DNA from: Planctomycetia bacterium
GTDB taxonomy: Bacteria > Planctomycetota > Planctomycetia > Pirellulales > JACPPG01
Assembly: GCA_016191115.1 (NCBI GenBank)
Contig: JACPPG010000023.1
Span: 133,062-197,061 of the forward strand
Direction: 5' to 3'
DNA length: 64,000 nt
In this document: piece by piece, positions 44,189-53,308 of the stretch
How positions within the stretch are numbered: position 1 is the stretch's first letter
Layout of the letters: each line of letters opens with the position of its first letter
Position numbers and translations under genes: made by a program
Notes under the pieces: generated by a model
Database searches by the model: none
Told to the model about the DNA's origin: nothing
The model's input: only the letters and a program-made list of their open reading frames with translations

Positions 44189-44320
44189 CAGGAGAACTGC
44201 AAAGTCCTTGGAGACGGGGTCAGGCAGTCAGGCACATTTTTCGGCCGAAGGTCCTTCGGAAGAATTGAGAACGGCATGTGCCGAAAAATGAGCCAGACCC
44301 CGAACTTTGCAGTTCTCCTG
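44189..44320 (-). mobile_element. Element B, copy 6 (complete, inverse orientation)
   Basis: 132 bp, ends CAGGAGAACTGCAAAGTCC and inverse. An extra 8-bp duplication (GTCAGGCA) accounts for the length. Perfect 10-bp direct repeat CTCCCGCCGT (44179-44188, 44321-44330). The rest of the 44067-44573 gap holds no gene. Confidence 0.86.
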
Positions 44321-44573
44321 CTCCCGCCGTGGAATTGCTTGACACCCCCCCTCGCCGGAATAACATTGCTAGGAACAGTTTCGGACCGCGGAGTCCCCAC
44401 GCCCATCCGCCCGCTATCCGAACAAGGCCACCCGTCGGCCGGGGGTCAGGCGGACTCTGCCTTGGCCCTGTAGCTAGGCGGCCGAAGCGGTTTTGTAGCA
44501 TAATCACATGTTGAAGCGGCGGGACGGGGAGTTCCGCTGTCCAGGCAATCGCCACGCGAAGGAGAACCGCTCG

Positions 44574-44933
44574 ATGGCCACGCACCGCCATTTCGAGGTC
44601 TCGGAGGTCGGTGACGTGACCGTTGTTCGGCTTACGGATCGCAAAGTCGTCGACGAGGCCAATATCCAGGAGTTGGGAAAGGAGCTGTTCGGCCTGGTGG
44701 AGGAGGAGCAGCGGAAGAATCTGCTGCTGAACTTCGCCGGCGTCGGGTTCCTTTCCAGTTCCGCGCTTGGGAAGCTCATCACCCTCGACAAGAAGGTCAA
44801 GGCTCACGGAGGCAAGCTCAAGCTGAGCAATATCCGCCCGGAAATCTATGAGGTGTTTGCCATAACCAAGCTGAACAAGCTTTTTGAGATCAAGGACGAC
44901 GAGGCAGAGGCGCTGGCCGCGTTTCAATCGTAG
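44574..44933 (+). CDS. STAS-domain anti-anti-sigma factor-like protein
   Basis: 119 residues, a complete STAS domain: VVRLTDRKVVDEANIQELGK, LLLNFAGVGFLSSSALGKLI (phosphorylatable Ser cluster 61-63), and IRPEIYEVFAITKLNKLFEI. Such proteins release a sigma factor when unphosphorylated. AAGGAG lies 9 bases before ATG 44574. A HATPase partner follows 120 bp later. Confidence 0.9.
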   Translation: MATHRHFEVSEVGDVTVVRLTDRKVVDEANIQELGKELFGLVEEEQRKNLLLNFAGVGFLSSSALGKLITLDKKVKAHGGKLKLSNIRPEIYEVFAITKLNKLFEIKDDEAEALAAFQS

Positions 44934-45053
44934 GCCCACTTCGCGACGGCGCGGCGTGTCGCCCAACGGACGTGCGGTCGCCGGCCGTGCCGGTAATTTT
45001 CCGTCCACGGCGCGAGAGAGATCAAAAGTCACGCATTCCGCAGGCCCTTCGGT

Positions 45054-45488
45054 ATGGCAGAAGAGAGCTGGACCTGGAGCACTACCCAGGTCATTCCCAG
45101 CGAAAGTGGCGCCGGCAAGCGCATACTGGACGAGATCCTCCAGCAGCTTGGCTCGCAGGACTGGGGCACGCGCGACATTTTCGGCGTACACCTGGCGATG
45201 GAAGAGGCGCTCGTGAACGCCATCAAGCATGGCAACCGCTGCGACGCCTCGAAGAGCATCCAGGTCGTTTGCAGGATCTCGCCGCGACGCATGTTCGTCG
45301 AAATCCGCGACGAAGGGCAGGGCTTCAATCCCGAATGCGTCCCCGATTGCACCAACCCCGAGAACCTGGAGATACCCAGCGGTCGGGGCGTCCTCTTGAT
45401 GCGCAGCTTCATGTCCAAGGTCGAGTACAGCGGCAAGGGGAACTGCGTGGTGATGATCAAGGAGCGCGGCGAAGAGGACGCGGCCTAG
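45054..45488 (+). CDS. RsbW-type serine protein kinase/anti-sigma ATPase
   Basis: 144 residues. N-box HLAMEEALVNAIKHGNR and the G1 and G2 regions (IRDEGQGFNPE, PSGRGVLLMRSFM) define the GHKL fold of RsbW/SpoIIAB proteins. It likely phosphorylates the STAS protein upstream and binds a sigma factor, or controls another output. No sigma factor or PP2C phosphatase is adjacent. Confidence 0.88.
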   Translation: MAEESWTWSTTQVIPSESGAGKRILDEILQQLGSQDWGTRDIFGVHLAMEEALVNAIKHGNRCDASKSIQVVCRISPRRMFVEIRDEGQGFNPECVPDCTNPENLEIPSGRGVLLMRSFMSKVEYSGKGNCVVMIKERGEEDAA

Positions 45489-45817
45489 CAGCCACCGCGT
45501 TTTTCGCGCTTGACCGGCAAGCCTCCCGGTGAAATTGTCGCGCTCTTTCTGCAAGCTGCTACTCGCCAGTCGCTTACGTCGCCGAAGCGCGGCGGCGGCC
45601 TCGACCGTGGCCTGCCAAAGTCCTGCCATCCTTTCGCGGGAACGTGTCAGGGACCGGCTCCCTGTAACAAACAGAACGGTGGGGGGAATCTCGCGCTACG
45701 CGCCGCAGCGCGCCCTGCCTACAATGGCGACCATTCCGAGCCCCCCCCGATCGGTTTTGGGCACGGAGTAGGAGTAGCGGAGCGATTTCGATCCCCCCAA
45801 GGAGAGCAGGTCCACCG
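45489..45817. other. Intergenic stretch without recognised feature
   Basis: 329 bp before the PEP-CTERM gene. AAGGAGAG (45799-45806) is its likely ribosome-binding site; nothing else is seen. Confidence 0.4.
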
Positions 45818-47992
45818 ATGACGCAGATTCATGAGAAAACACGTCGCGTTTGGTTGTGGGTTGTTGTGGCAATCGTCTCGTCAGCGTTGACGAGCAAGCT
45901 GGCGCGAGGTCAGGTGACTTCGACCTGGGACGGCAACATCCTCCTGGGCAATTGGACCGACGGGACGCGCTGGAGCACGGCCCCAGTTTATCCGAACAAC
46001 GGCCAGCCGCTCCCGGGCGACACGTACAACGCGGTGATTACCGCCGGCAACGTCGAACTCGACCAGGACATCGCGATCCAAGCGTTCACGCACTCCGGCG
46101 TGAACTCGTCGCCCAACACAAATACGCTACGCGACTTGTCGCTCGTCGACCACACGCTCACGGTAAATGGAGCGTACAACTGGACTGGCGGCGACCTCTA
46201 CGGGGCCGTCACGGTTGACGCCATGAACGGCATTACGATCAGTGGGAATGACCTCAAGCGGATGCGCGTCGAGAGCGTCGCCGGCATCGCCCGCATTCCG
46301 ATGGTCAAAAACCACGCGACGGCCACGTGGACGGGTATCGGCGTGAACTCCACCGTCGTCTCGATCGGCCCCAACATCTTTTATCCCCTTTTTAGCAATC
46401 TCTCGGGTGCCACCTTCGACGCGCGAAGCGACGGTTTCTTCAACGTCCAGTTCAACAATCAGGGGACCTTCACCCGCACCACCGGGACGGGGACCGTGCG
46501 CTTTCAAGCGCCCTTCAACAACGACGGCACCGTTACCGTCAGCTCGGGCGGCCTGGAGCTCAACACCGGCGGCACCAGCAACGGCTCCTTCGTCGTCAAC
46601 GCCGGTAGAACCATCTACTTCTTCGGCACGCACAATCTGACGGCCAGCTCGTCGGTCACCGGCGACGGCACCGTGCGATTCTCCAACCCCAGCGGCCAGG
46701 GAACCGCCGGCTATCCCGTGATCGCCGGGACCTACAACGTGGCCGCGACCAATCTCGACGGCCGGCTGCAGTTCGACTCGGCGTCAGGCACGACCGGCAC
46801 GCTCTTGATCAACAACTTGCTCGGCGGAACGCCGACCCAGGGGAGCGGCACGTTGAACGTCACAGGGCTGACGACCTATCAATTCGGCAACTTCACCGGC
46901 AACTTCACGCTCAATGCGCAAAGCGGCGTTAACTTCGCCATCAACACCAATCCCCGCTGGAACGGCAGCTCCAAGCTGAACCTGGCCGGCGGAACCAGCA
47001 CCTGGACAGGGGTCTTCAGCATTCTGGAGTTCGCGGAAAACGCCCAACTCAACGTGCTCGCCGGCGCGACCTTCACCGTCGACAACGCGATCGGCTCGCG
47101 CGTGATCAAGACCTTCTCCACCGGCGGCGCCTTCTCCAACGCCGGCACGCTGCAAAAGACCGGCGCCGGCACGCTGTCGATCGAGATACCCGCCACCAAC
47201 ACAGGCCTGGTCAATGCCCAGGGCGGGGCCGTCAATTTCGTGGCTGGCTTGACGCAGAGCAACACCAACAGTGAGATCCGGCTCAGCGGGGGCAATGTCG
47301 GCGGCAGCCTTGTCCTGAACGCCGGCTCGCTCACCGGCAGTGGAAACCTGACCGGCTCGGTCGCCTCGAGCGGCACGATCTCTCCGGGCCTTTCGGCGGG
47401 AACGCTCAACTTCCAAAGCGGCCTGACGCTCAATTCCGGCGGCGCCGTCGCCGTCCAACTCGGCGGTTTGACGCCCGGCACGCAATACGACCAGTTGAAT
47501 GTCACCGGCGGCGCGACGCTCGGCGGCACGCTCGCCGTGACCCTCATCAATGGCTTTCAGCCGGCATTGGCCGATAGCTTTACCGTGATGACATTCGACT
47601 CGGGCACGGGCACATTCGGCGGCTATACGGGGTTGGCGGTCGGTGGGCATTTGACGCTCAAGCCGAGGTATTCGGCCACCGATCTTGCGCTGCGAGCCCG
47701 ACCGACCGTCGACGGCGACATCAATCTCGACGGCATCGTCGACATTTCGGACGTACAAAACGTGGCGGCCAACTGGCTAACTGCCGGACCGGCGGGGGAC
47801 GCCGACGACAGCGGCTTCGTCGACATCTCGGACATCCAGACGATCGCCGCCCACTGGCTGCAGACTGACGGCGGCGGGAGCGGCGTGGCGGTCGTGCCGG
47901 AGCCGTCGACGCTGGTGCTGGCGGGCATGGCCGCGCTCGGCGCGCTTGTGTGGCGGCCGCGAGCCGCCAGGCGAGTGCTGCGCCGGCCGTAG
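45818..47992 (+). CDS. Secreted passenger protein with dockerin repeat and PEP-CTERM anchor
   Basis: 724 residues. Long signal peptide (VWLWVVVAIVSSALTSKLARG), then ~600 residues of Gly/Thr/Asn-rich beta repeats with ILLGNWTDG-like and TLNVTG-type strands resembling autotransporter-type right-handed beta helices. Two dockerin Ca2+ loops follow, DINLDGIVDISDVQ and DADDSGFVDISDIQ, and then the PEP-CTERM signal VPEPSTLVLAGMAALGALVW plus an Arg-rich tail. It should be exported, cleaved and sorted at the envelope, and could join a cohesin partner. A dockerin and a PEP-CTERM in one protein is common in planctomycetes. Confidence 0.88.
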   Translation: MTQIHEKTRRVWLWVVVAIVSSALTSKLARGQVTSTWDGNILLGNWTDGTRWSTAPVYPNNGQPLPGDTYNAVITAGNVELDQDIAIQAFTHSGVNSSPNTNTLRDLSLVDHTLTVNGAYNWTGGDLYGAVTVDAMNGITISGNDLKRMRVESVAGIARIPMVKNHATATWTGIGVNSTVVSIGPNIFYPLFSNLSGATFDARSDGFFNVQFNNQGTFTRTTGTGTVRFQAPFNNDGTVTVSSGGLELNTGGTSNGSFVVNAGRTIYFFGTHNLTASSSVTGDGTVRFSNPSGQGTAGYPVIAGTYNVAATNLDGRLQFDSASGTTGTLLINNLLGGTPTQGSGTLNVTGLTTYQFGNFTGNFTLNAQSGVNFAINTNPRWNGSSKLNLAGGTSTWTGVFSILEFAENAQLNVLAGATFTVDNAIGSRVIKTFSTGGAFSNAGTLQKTGAGTLSIEIPATNTGLVNAQGGAVNFVAGLTQSNTNSEIRLSGGNVGGSLVLNAGSLTGSGNLTGSVASSGTISPGLSAGTLNFQSGLTLNSGGAVAVQLGGLTPGTQYDQLNVTGGATLGGTLAVTLINGFQPALADSFTVMTFDSGTGTFGGYTGLAVGGHLTLKPRYSATDLALRARPTVDGDINLDGIVDISDVQNVAANWLTAGPAGDADDSGFVDISDIQTIAAHWLQTDGGGSGVAVVPEPSTLVLAGMAALGALVWRPRAARRVLRRP

Positions 47993-48164
47993 AGTCGCGG
48001 CGAGCCACCACGCGACTGCGGCATGCTGACCGGCCGGGCCGCTATTTCGTCGCCACCAGTTGCATTCGCAACGGGGTTTGCTATCGTGGCGCGTTCGGCG
48101 GAACGCACGCCGCGTTCGCCGCGCGCGCACCCATTTCACGGACAGTAAACGGAGATCAATAACC

Positions 48165-48662
48165 ATGTCGATGCACGTCGGGGAAGCCCTGGTGGGCGAG
48201 GGCAATGAAATCGCCCATATCGATCTGTTGATCGGCGCCAAGGACGGGCCCGTCGGGGCGGCGTTCGCGCACGCCCTGGCCACGCAAAGCGAAGGGCACT
48301 CGAACCTATTGGCCGTGCTCACGCCCAACCTGGCGGTCAAACCGGCCACCGTGCTCATCACCAAGGTGACGATCAAGGGGATGAAGCAGGCCGTGCAGAT
48401 GTTTGGACCGGCGCAGTCGGCCGTGGCCAAGGCCGTGGCCGATCAGGTGGCCGCCAACGTCATTCCCAAGAGCCAGGCCGAGCAGTTGGTCATCGTGTGC
48501 GGCGTGTTCATCCACCCGCACGCCGAGGACGACAAGAAGATCTATCAATTCAACTACGAGGCCACGAAGCTGGCGATCGCCAACGCCATGGCGGGCAAGC
48601 CGACGGCCGACGAAATGATCGCCGGCAAGGAATCCGCCAAACACCCGTTCCGCGGGTTTTAG
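48165..48662 (+). CDS. fae: Formaldehyde-activating enzyme Fae
   Basis: 165 residues, full length. VGEALVGEGNEIAHIDLLIG contains the catalytic His; the TPNLAVKPATVLITKVTIKG and FIHPHAEDDKKIY segments complete the family pattern. It condenses formaldehyde with tetrahydromethanopterin. GGAG is 10 bases before ATG 48165. The next gene, mtdB, uses its product. Confidence 0.93.
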   Translation: MSMHVGEALVGEGNEIAHIDLLIGAKDGPVGAAFAHALATQSEGHSNLLAVLTPNLAVKPATVLITKVTIKGMKQAVQMFGPAQSAVAKAVADQVAANVIPKSQAEQLVIVCGVFIHPHAEDDKKIYQFNYEATKLAIANAMAGKPTADEMIAGKESAKHPFRGF

Positions 48663-48921
48663 TCGACGGCGCCCACGCCGGCCGGCTGCCCGGCGGGTTT
48701 GCCGCTACCCCTTCGACGGAACGCTGCAAGCGACCCGTAAGGTCCTGGGCAAAGCCTTTGAACTCCTTCAACAGCACTCCCTGCTCACAGAGCCAGGTGA
48801 ACAACCCCGGGACCCTCGCCAACACGCGGAGCGTCCCGCGCGGTTGCGGCCGCAGGCCGCGCTGTGAGCTCGGTGGCCGTCTGCGTTTTTGGCGCGAGGG
48901 TGCGATCGGACGAGTCGATCG
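48663..48921. other. Intergenic stretch without recognised feature
   Basis: About 260 bp between fae and mtdB; no gene or repeat recognised. The two genes may still be co-transcribed. Confidence 0.35.
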
Positions 48922-49785
48922 ATGAGCAAGCCTAAGATTCTCGTCCAGCTTGACACGGACGATTCCGCGAGCGTCTTCGACAGCGTGGTGGCGCTGGACG
49001 CCGGCGTCGATCACTTGTTGCGGCACTCGTCGATCACGCCGGAGAACGTCCGCGAGCGCGTCCACGGGGCGATCTTCACCCGCGGCGGCGACGACCTGCG
49101 GCGGACGGCGCTCTTTGTCGGCGGCTCGGACGTGGCCCGCGGCGAGCAGGTGCTTGAGGCGATCGCTAAATCGTTCATCGGGCCCCTGCGGTGCTCGGTG
49201 ATGATCGACTCGGGCGGGGCCAACACCACCGCCGCGGCCGCGGTGCTGGCCGCCACGAAGCACCTCGATCTGCGCGGCGCGACGGCCCTCGTGCTCGCCG
49301 CCACTGGGCCCGTTGGGCAGCGCGTGGCGTTGCTTTTGGCGCGCCTGGGGGCCGACGTCCGGCTCGGCTCGCGCCGGAAGGAGCGCGCCGAAGCCGTGTG
49401 TCTGGCGGTCGCCCATAAGGCCGCGTCGGCCCGCTTGACCGCTTGCGCCACGACGACGGTCGCGGAGCTCGATGCCGCGCTATCCGGGGCGACGCTTGCC
49501 ATCGCGGCCGGCGCGGCCGGTGTCGAGCTCTTGCCGGCCGACGCGTTGCAACGCGCCAAAGGGTTGAAGGTCGCCATCGATCTCAACGCGGTGCCGCCCC
49601 TGGGCGTCGCCGGAATCAAAGTGACTGACAAGGCGGTCGAGCACGACAGGCTGGTGTGCTACGGCGCCATCGGCGTCGGCGGAAGGAAGATGAAGATCCA
49701 TAAGGCGGCGATCCAGGCGCTCTTCGAAGCGAACGATCGCGTGCTCGACGCCCCCGAAATCTTCGAGATCGGCCGCGGGCTGTAG
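48922..49785 (+). CDS. mtdB: NAD(P)-dependent methylene-tetrahydromethanopterin dehydrogenase
   Basis: 287 residues. KILVQLDTDDSASVFDSVVA is the family start; TALVLAATGPVGQRVALLLA is the NADP loop; IDLNAVPPLGVAGIK and GAIGVGGRKMKIH are conserved. It oxidises methylene-H4MPT to methenyl-H4MPT. With fae it makes the first two steps of formaldehyde oxidation; downstream mch and fhc genes are not in the window. Confidence 0.9.
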   Translation: MSKPKILVQLDTDDSASVFDSVVALDAGVDHLLRHSSITPENVRERVHGAIFTRGGDDLRRTALFVGGSDVARGEQVLEAIAKSFIGPLRCSVMIDSGGANTTAAAAVLAATKHLDLRGATALVLAATGPVGQRVALLLARLGADVRLGSRRKERAEAVCLAVAHKAASARLTACATTTVAELDAALSGATLAIAAGAAGVELLPADALQRAKGLKVAIDLNAVPPLGVAGIKVTDKAVEHDRLVCYGAIGVGGRKMKIHKAAIQALFEANDRVLDAPEIFEIGRGL

Positions 49786-50663
49786 GATGCACCTCAGGTG
49801 CCATGCCACGGTCGGCATGCCGAATCCAGGTGGGATTCTTGAATGACGAAGGCCGAAAATCAAATGTCTAATCTAAAGAAACCCGAAGCACGAATGACGA
49901 ATGACCGAAGCGTCGCGGTGCATGCGCCGCGCTCGTGCGCGCTTCGCCCCTTCGGATTTCATCATTCGGATTCTTTAGACATTTGATTTTCGAACTTCGT
50001 CATTCGCGCGCGAAGGCGGGCAGGATGCCCGCCCCCCGGTCGCGCGGGGTGGCCAACGGACGGACTCACACGGAGCCACGGAGACGGCGACGAGGAGCTG
50101 CCATGCGAATACTAGCCCGAAGCGCCAGCGAGGGAAGCGCGACGCAAGACAGGCCACCGAGATCACCGAGCACGCCGAGGAGAAGAAGGCGGAAGGCAGA
50201 GGGCAGTAGGCAGTGAAGAAAGACGACCGTGCCGCAGCGATGATTCACTCAAAAATCTGAATCTCCTTGGCGTTCTTGGCGACTTGGCGGTTCCACGATT
50301 TTCGACGCAAGACGGAACCGCCGAGTCGCCAAGAACGCCAAGGAAGAGGGAGGCAGAGGAAGAAGCGGGCCGATCACCGAGCACGCCGAGGAGAAGAAGG
50401 CGGAAGGCAGTAGGCGGAGATGAAGGCGATCGATGACCGACAGCCGACGCACGACCCGCGACGATCTGCAATCTCAAATCTCAGATTTCAGATTGCGGCA
50501 ACTCGCAAAACCTCTGTGCCCTCGGCGCCCTCGGTGGCTCATCTTCTTTCTGCTGCGGGAGCCGCGCTGTTTCTATCATTCGGATTTCGGCCTTCGGATT
50601 TCTTTAGACATTTGACTTTTGACATTCGTTATTCGCGCCGGTGGCCTCGCTGCCGCTGATAGC
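49786..50663. repeat. Non-coding repeat mosaic
   Basis: 878 bp without a credible gene. Contents: heptad-like GAATGAC/CGAAGCA arrays at 49841-49910 with an inverse arm at 49971-50006 and a second copy at 50576-50637; a 39-bp direct repeat at 50161-50199 and 50372-50410; AAGGCAG-type heptads at 50184-50214 and 50397-50415; ATCTCAA-type heptads at 50464-50498; hairpins at 50012-50040 and 50265-50343; and a family C copy at 50111-50136. Confidence 0.8.
50265..50343. repeat. 30-bp-arm hairpin within the mosaic
   Basis: Arms 50265-50294 and 50314-50343 pair over 30 bp with one mismatch and a 19-base loop. The arms are built from CTTGGCGTT-like 9-mers. Confidence 0.75.
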
Positions 50664-51215
50664 TCACCTGCCAGTCAGGTACACAAGCGCGGCCAGCGCC
50701 GCCAGCACGATCGTGGCGGCGGTCGCGAACATGATGGCGTTCGCCCAAACGCGCTTCTGCGCGCGGTCCTCGGCGCTCCCCAAACCGCCGGCCGTCCGCC
50801 CACGCGCCCCGATGCCCGCCCGCCCGTATAGGGGCGCGTCGATCGAGATGTCCGCGAGATCGACGACCGTCGCGGGCGAAGGCTGGGCGGCCTGGTCCTC
50901 GGGCGGCGGCTCGCCGATCCCCGGTTGGGCAATCGATTCCGGCAGCGGCGGCGGCGTGCGAGACTTCGATCGCGACGATGCCTCCCCGCCAGGTCGCGAC
51001 CACAGCCGCGGCTTGCCCGACTTCGGCCGCAGGTCCGTGCGGCCGGCGCTGCTCGACGCGCTATCCGACGGCAGTTCGGAAGGCAGTTCCACGGGCGCCG
51101 CCGGCACCACCAGCACGCACTGGCACGCCGGACAGGCGGCTTCCGCGCCCGCCAGACTGGCGTCGACTTCCGCCACCGCGCCGCACATGGGACAAGCAAA
51201 CTGAATCGCCGCCAC
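50664..51215 (-). CDS. Zinc-ribbon protein with C-terminal membrane anchor
   Basis: 183 residues from GTG 51215, with GGGAGAA a few bases upstream. An N-terminal zinc ribbon (CPMCG ... CPAC) is followed by a ~110-residue Pro/Ser/Arg-rich linker and a single C-terminal helix (IVLAALAALVYLTG). This layout is common in planctomycete proteins of unknown function, possibly nucleic-acid- or protein-binding at the membrane. It is downstream of the aminopeptidase on the same strand. Confidence 0.72.
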   Translation of the reverse strand: MAAIQFACPMCGAVAEVDASLAGAEAACPACQCVLVVPAAPVELPSELPSDSASSSAGRTDLRPKSGKPRLWSRPGGEASSRSKSRTPPPLPESIAQPGIGEPPPEDQAAQPSPATVVDLADISIDAPLYGRAGIGARGRTAGGLGSAEDRAQKRVWANAIMFATAATIVLAALAALVYLTGR

Positions 51216-51248
51216 GAGGTTCTCCCGGCAAGACTCGCGCTTGAAGTG

Positions 51249-51320
51249 CGGGAGGGCGAGGCTCCCGCCGAGCCGCGTGTTAGTCAAAGCGATCGGCTCG
51301 GCGGGAGCCTCGCCCTCCCG
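51249..51320. repeat. Repeat family D, perfect inverted pair
   Basis: 27-bp arms at 51249-51275 and 51294-51320 are exact inverses around an 18-base loop. It sits between two minus-strand genes and could act as an mRNA stability or attenuation hairpin; no U-tract. Confidence 0.82.
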
Positions 51321-51340
51321 ACACAGCGATTCGCGAATCT

Positions 51341-52399
51341 TTACGGCGTGAAATCGTCGCCTGCCTTCAGGCTCGCCGCGAAGCCCGCCAGCAGGTTTGC
51401 CGAAGCGTCGATATCCACAAGCGAGATCATCTCGACCGGGCTGTGCATGTAGCGGTTCGGTATGCTCACCAGTCCGGTCGCCATGCCGGCCCGGTTGATC
51501 TGCATGGCGTTGGCGTCGGTGCCCGTTGCCCGACCGGAGGCGGCGACCTGGTAGGCGATTCCCGCCTTCTCCGCCACGTCGACCAATCGATCGACAACCC
51601 GCGGGTTCATGTTCGGTCCGCGATAGATCACCGGGCCGCCGCCCAGCCGCACGTCGCCTTCCTGTTTTTTGTCGATCGTCGGGCAGTCGGTGGCGTGCGT
51701 GACGTCGACGGCGATGCCCACCTGCGGGTCGATGCCGAACGAGCTGGTCTGCGCGCCGCGGAGGCCGATCTCCTCCTGCACCGTCGATACGCAATACAGC
51801 GCGCAGTCGAGCTTGCGCGCCGCGGCCCGGCGAAACGCCTCGACCACCACCCACAACCCCGACTTGTCGTCCATCGCCGTGGCCGATGCGCAGTCGTTGC
51901 GCATCGGGCGCAGCCCGAGCTGCAGCGTGATCGGGTCGCCGACGCGGACGATCTTCGCCGCGTCCTCCTTGTCCTTCGCGCCGATGTCGATCCATAGGTC
52001 CTTGACCTTCGGCACCTGCTTGCGCTCCTCGTCGGTGAGCAAATGGATCGGCTTGCGGGCGATGATGCCGGCCACCGGGCCCGTGGCCGTCCACACCGTC
52101 ATGGGCTGCCCGATGAGCACTTGGGCGTCCCAACCGCCGATGGTCTGCGCGTAAAGGAACCCCTCGGCGTCGATGAATTGCACGAGCATGCCGATCTGGT
52201 CGGCGTGGCCGGCCAACATCAGCCGCAGCCGCGCGTCGGGATTCTTGACGGCGATCACGTTGCCGTGCAGATCGGTCGAAATACGGTCCGCTGTGTCCGA
52301 CAAGTACGAGCGGACGATCTCCTGCACCGGGCGCTCAAAGCCCGAGGGGCTGGGCGTATCCAGAATCTTCTTGAAGAATTCAAACGGTGCGGCTTCCAT
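51341..52399 (-). CDS. M42-family metalloaminopeptidase
   Basis: 352 residues, full length. Metal ligands and catalytic residues are visible: LAGHADQIG (His, Asp), TAMDDKSG (Asp), STVQEEIGLRG (two Glu), IAVDVTHATD (Asp) and RYMHSPVEMI (His). M42 enzymes form tetrahedral particles that trim peptides. ATG 52399 gives a normal N-terminus. Confidence 0.92.
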   Translation of the reverse strand: MEAAPFEFFKKILDTPSPSGFERPVQEIVRSYLSDTADRISTDLHGNVIAVKNPDARLRLMLAGHADQIGMLVQFIDAEGFLYAQTIGGWDAQVLIGQPMTVWTATGPVAGIIARKPIHLLTDEERKQVPKVKDLWIDIGAKDKEDAAKIVRVGDPITLQLGLRPMRNDCASATAMDDKSGLWVVVEAFRRAAARKLDCALYCVSTVQEEIGLRGAQTSSFGIDPQVGIAVDVTHATDCPTIDKKQEGDVRLGGGPVIYRGPNMNPRVVDRLVDVAEKAGIAYQVAASGRATGTDANAMQINRAGMATGLVSIPNRYMHSPVEMISLVDIDASANLLAGFAASLKAGDDFTP

Positions 52400-52618
52400 G
52401 GGGCATGTTCTCGCGCGACGAGGGTTTGGGCGGTGGCGTCAATCGGCTGCTTGCTGACCGGATTATCCGTCAACCTGATGCGGCTGCAATCCCTGACGGT
52501 CACACGCGTGCGTGCGACCCAGGTAGTAGCGGGCAAGCCGTGGCCGCATTTGCTAGGCTTGAATCGACCAAGATCGGTGGCCGGCGGCGAATAGCATTTG
52601 AAGAGGGAGTACGTCGCA

Positions 52619-53308
52619 ATGACCTGGCTCCTGTTGCTGCTGGCGGCGCTGCCGTTTGCCGCCAAAGTAGTGTCGCTCGTGTGGTTGGCGAACAACTACG
52701 TCGCGCAGTCGGCGTACAAGGCGTTCCAGCTCGCCGCGCCCGTCCTGTGGCGCCGGGGCGTCGATCGCCGACGAGGCTGGGCGATCCTGTGGCCTATCGA
52801 CAAGCCGCTGCCTGGGCCGTCAACCTGGGCGATGGCTGTCGTCATCGCGGCGATCGCCGTCGGCAGTGTGGTGGCCGTCGTGCCGTGGCTCGCCAGCCAA
52901 ATGGGACTCGATCCGGCCACGCTGCGGTCGGATATCGACGCGCGTTTCGCGATTACGCCGTGGCGGGCTGCCGCCGTGGTGGTCTTTCTGACCGCCATCA
53001 ACTCCGCGCTCGAAGAGCTGCACTTTCGCGCATGGCTCGATCCCGAGATGTCGCGCCGTTTCGGCCGCGCCGCTGGGATTGTGACGAGCGCCTGTGCCTT
53101 TGCGGGCATGCACACGTTTATTTTTGGCGGGATGCGTGGGGTTACGCCGGCCGTGCTGGCCCTGCTGTTTGCCGGACTGTTTGTGATGGCGGTGGCCTGG
53201 AGCCTTTTGGCCCGGCGGCCGGGCGGGATCCACGCCGCGTGGCTTTCACACGCCCTGGCCGACGCCGGGCTTTTGACCTGGGGCCTGTTTTGGTTGGGAT
53301 ATTTTTGA
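52619..53308 (+). CDS. CPBP-family intramembrane protease
   Basis: 229 residues with 6-7 hydrophobic helices. NSALEELHFRAWL supplies the EExxxR motif, CAFAGMHTF the FxxxH motif, and LSHALADAG the final His. CPBP proteins include prenyl-protein processing and bacteriocin-immunity proteases. ATG 52619 is preferred over TTG 52598 because GGGAG precedes it. The target is unknown. Confidence 0.88.
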   Translation: MTWLLLLLAALPFAAKVVSLVWLANNYVAQSAYKAFQLAAPVLWRRGVDRRRGWAILWPIDKPLPGPSTWAMAVVIAAIAVGSVVAVVPWLASQMGLDPATLRSDIDARFAITPWRAAAVVVFLTAINSALEELHFRAWLDPEMSRRFGRAAGIVTSACAFAGMHTFIFGGMRGVTPAVLALLFAGLFVMAVAWSLLARRPGGIHAAWLSHALADAGLLTWGLFWLGYF

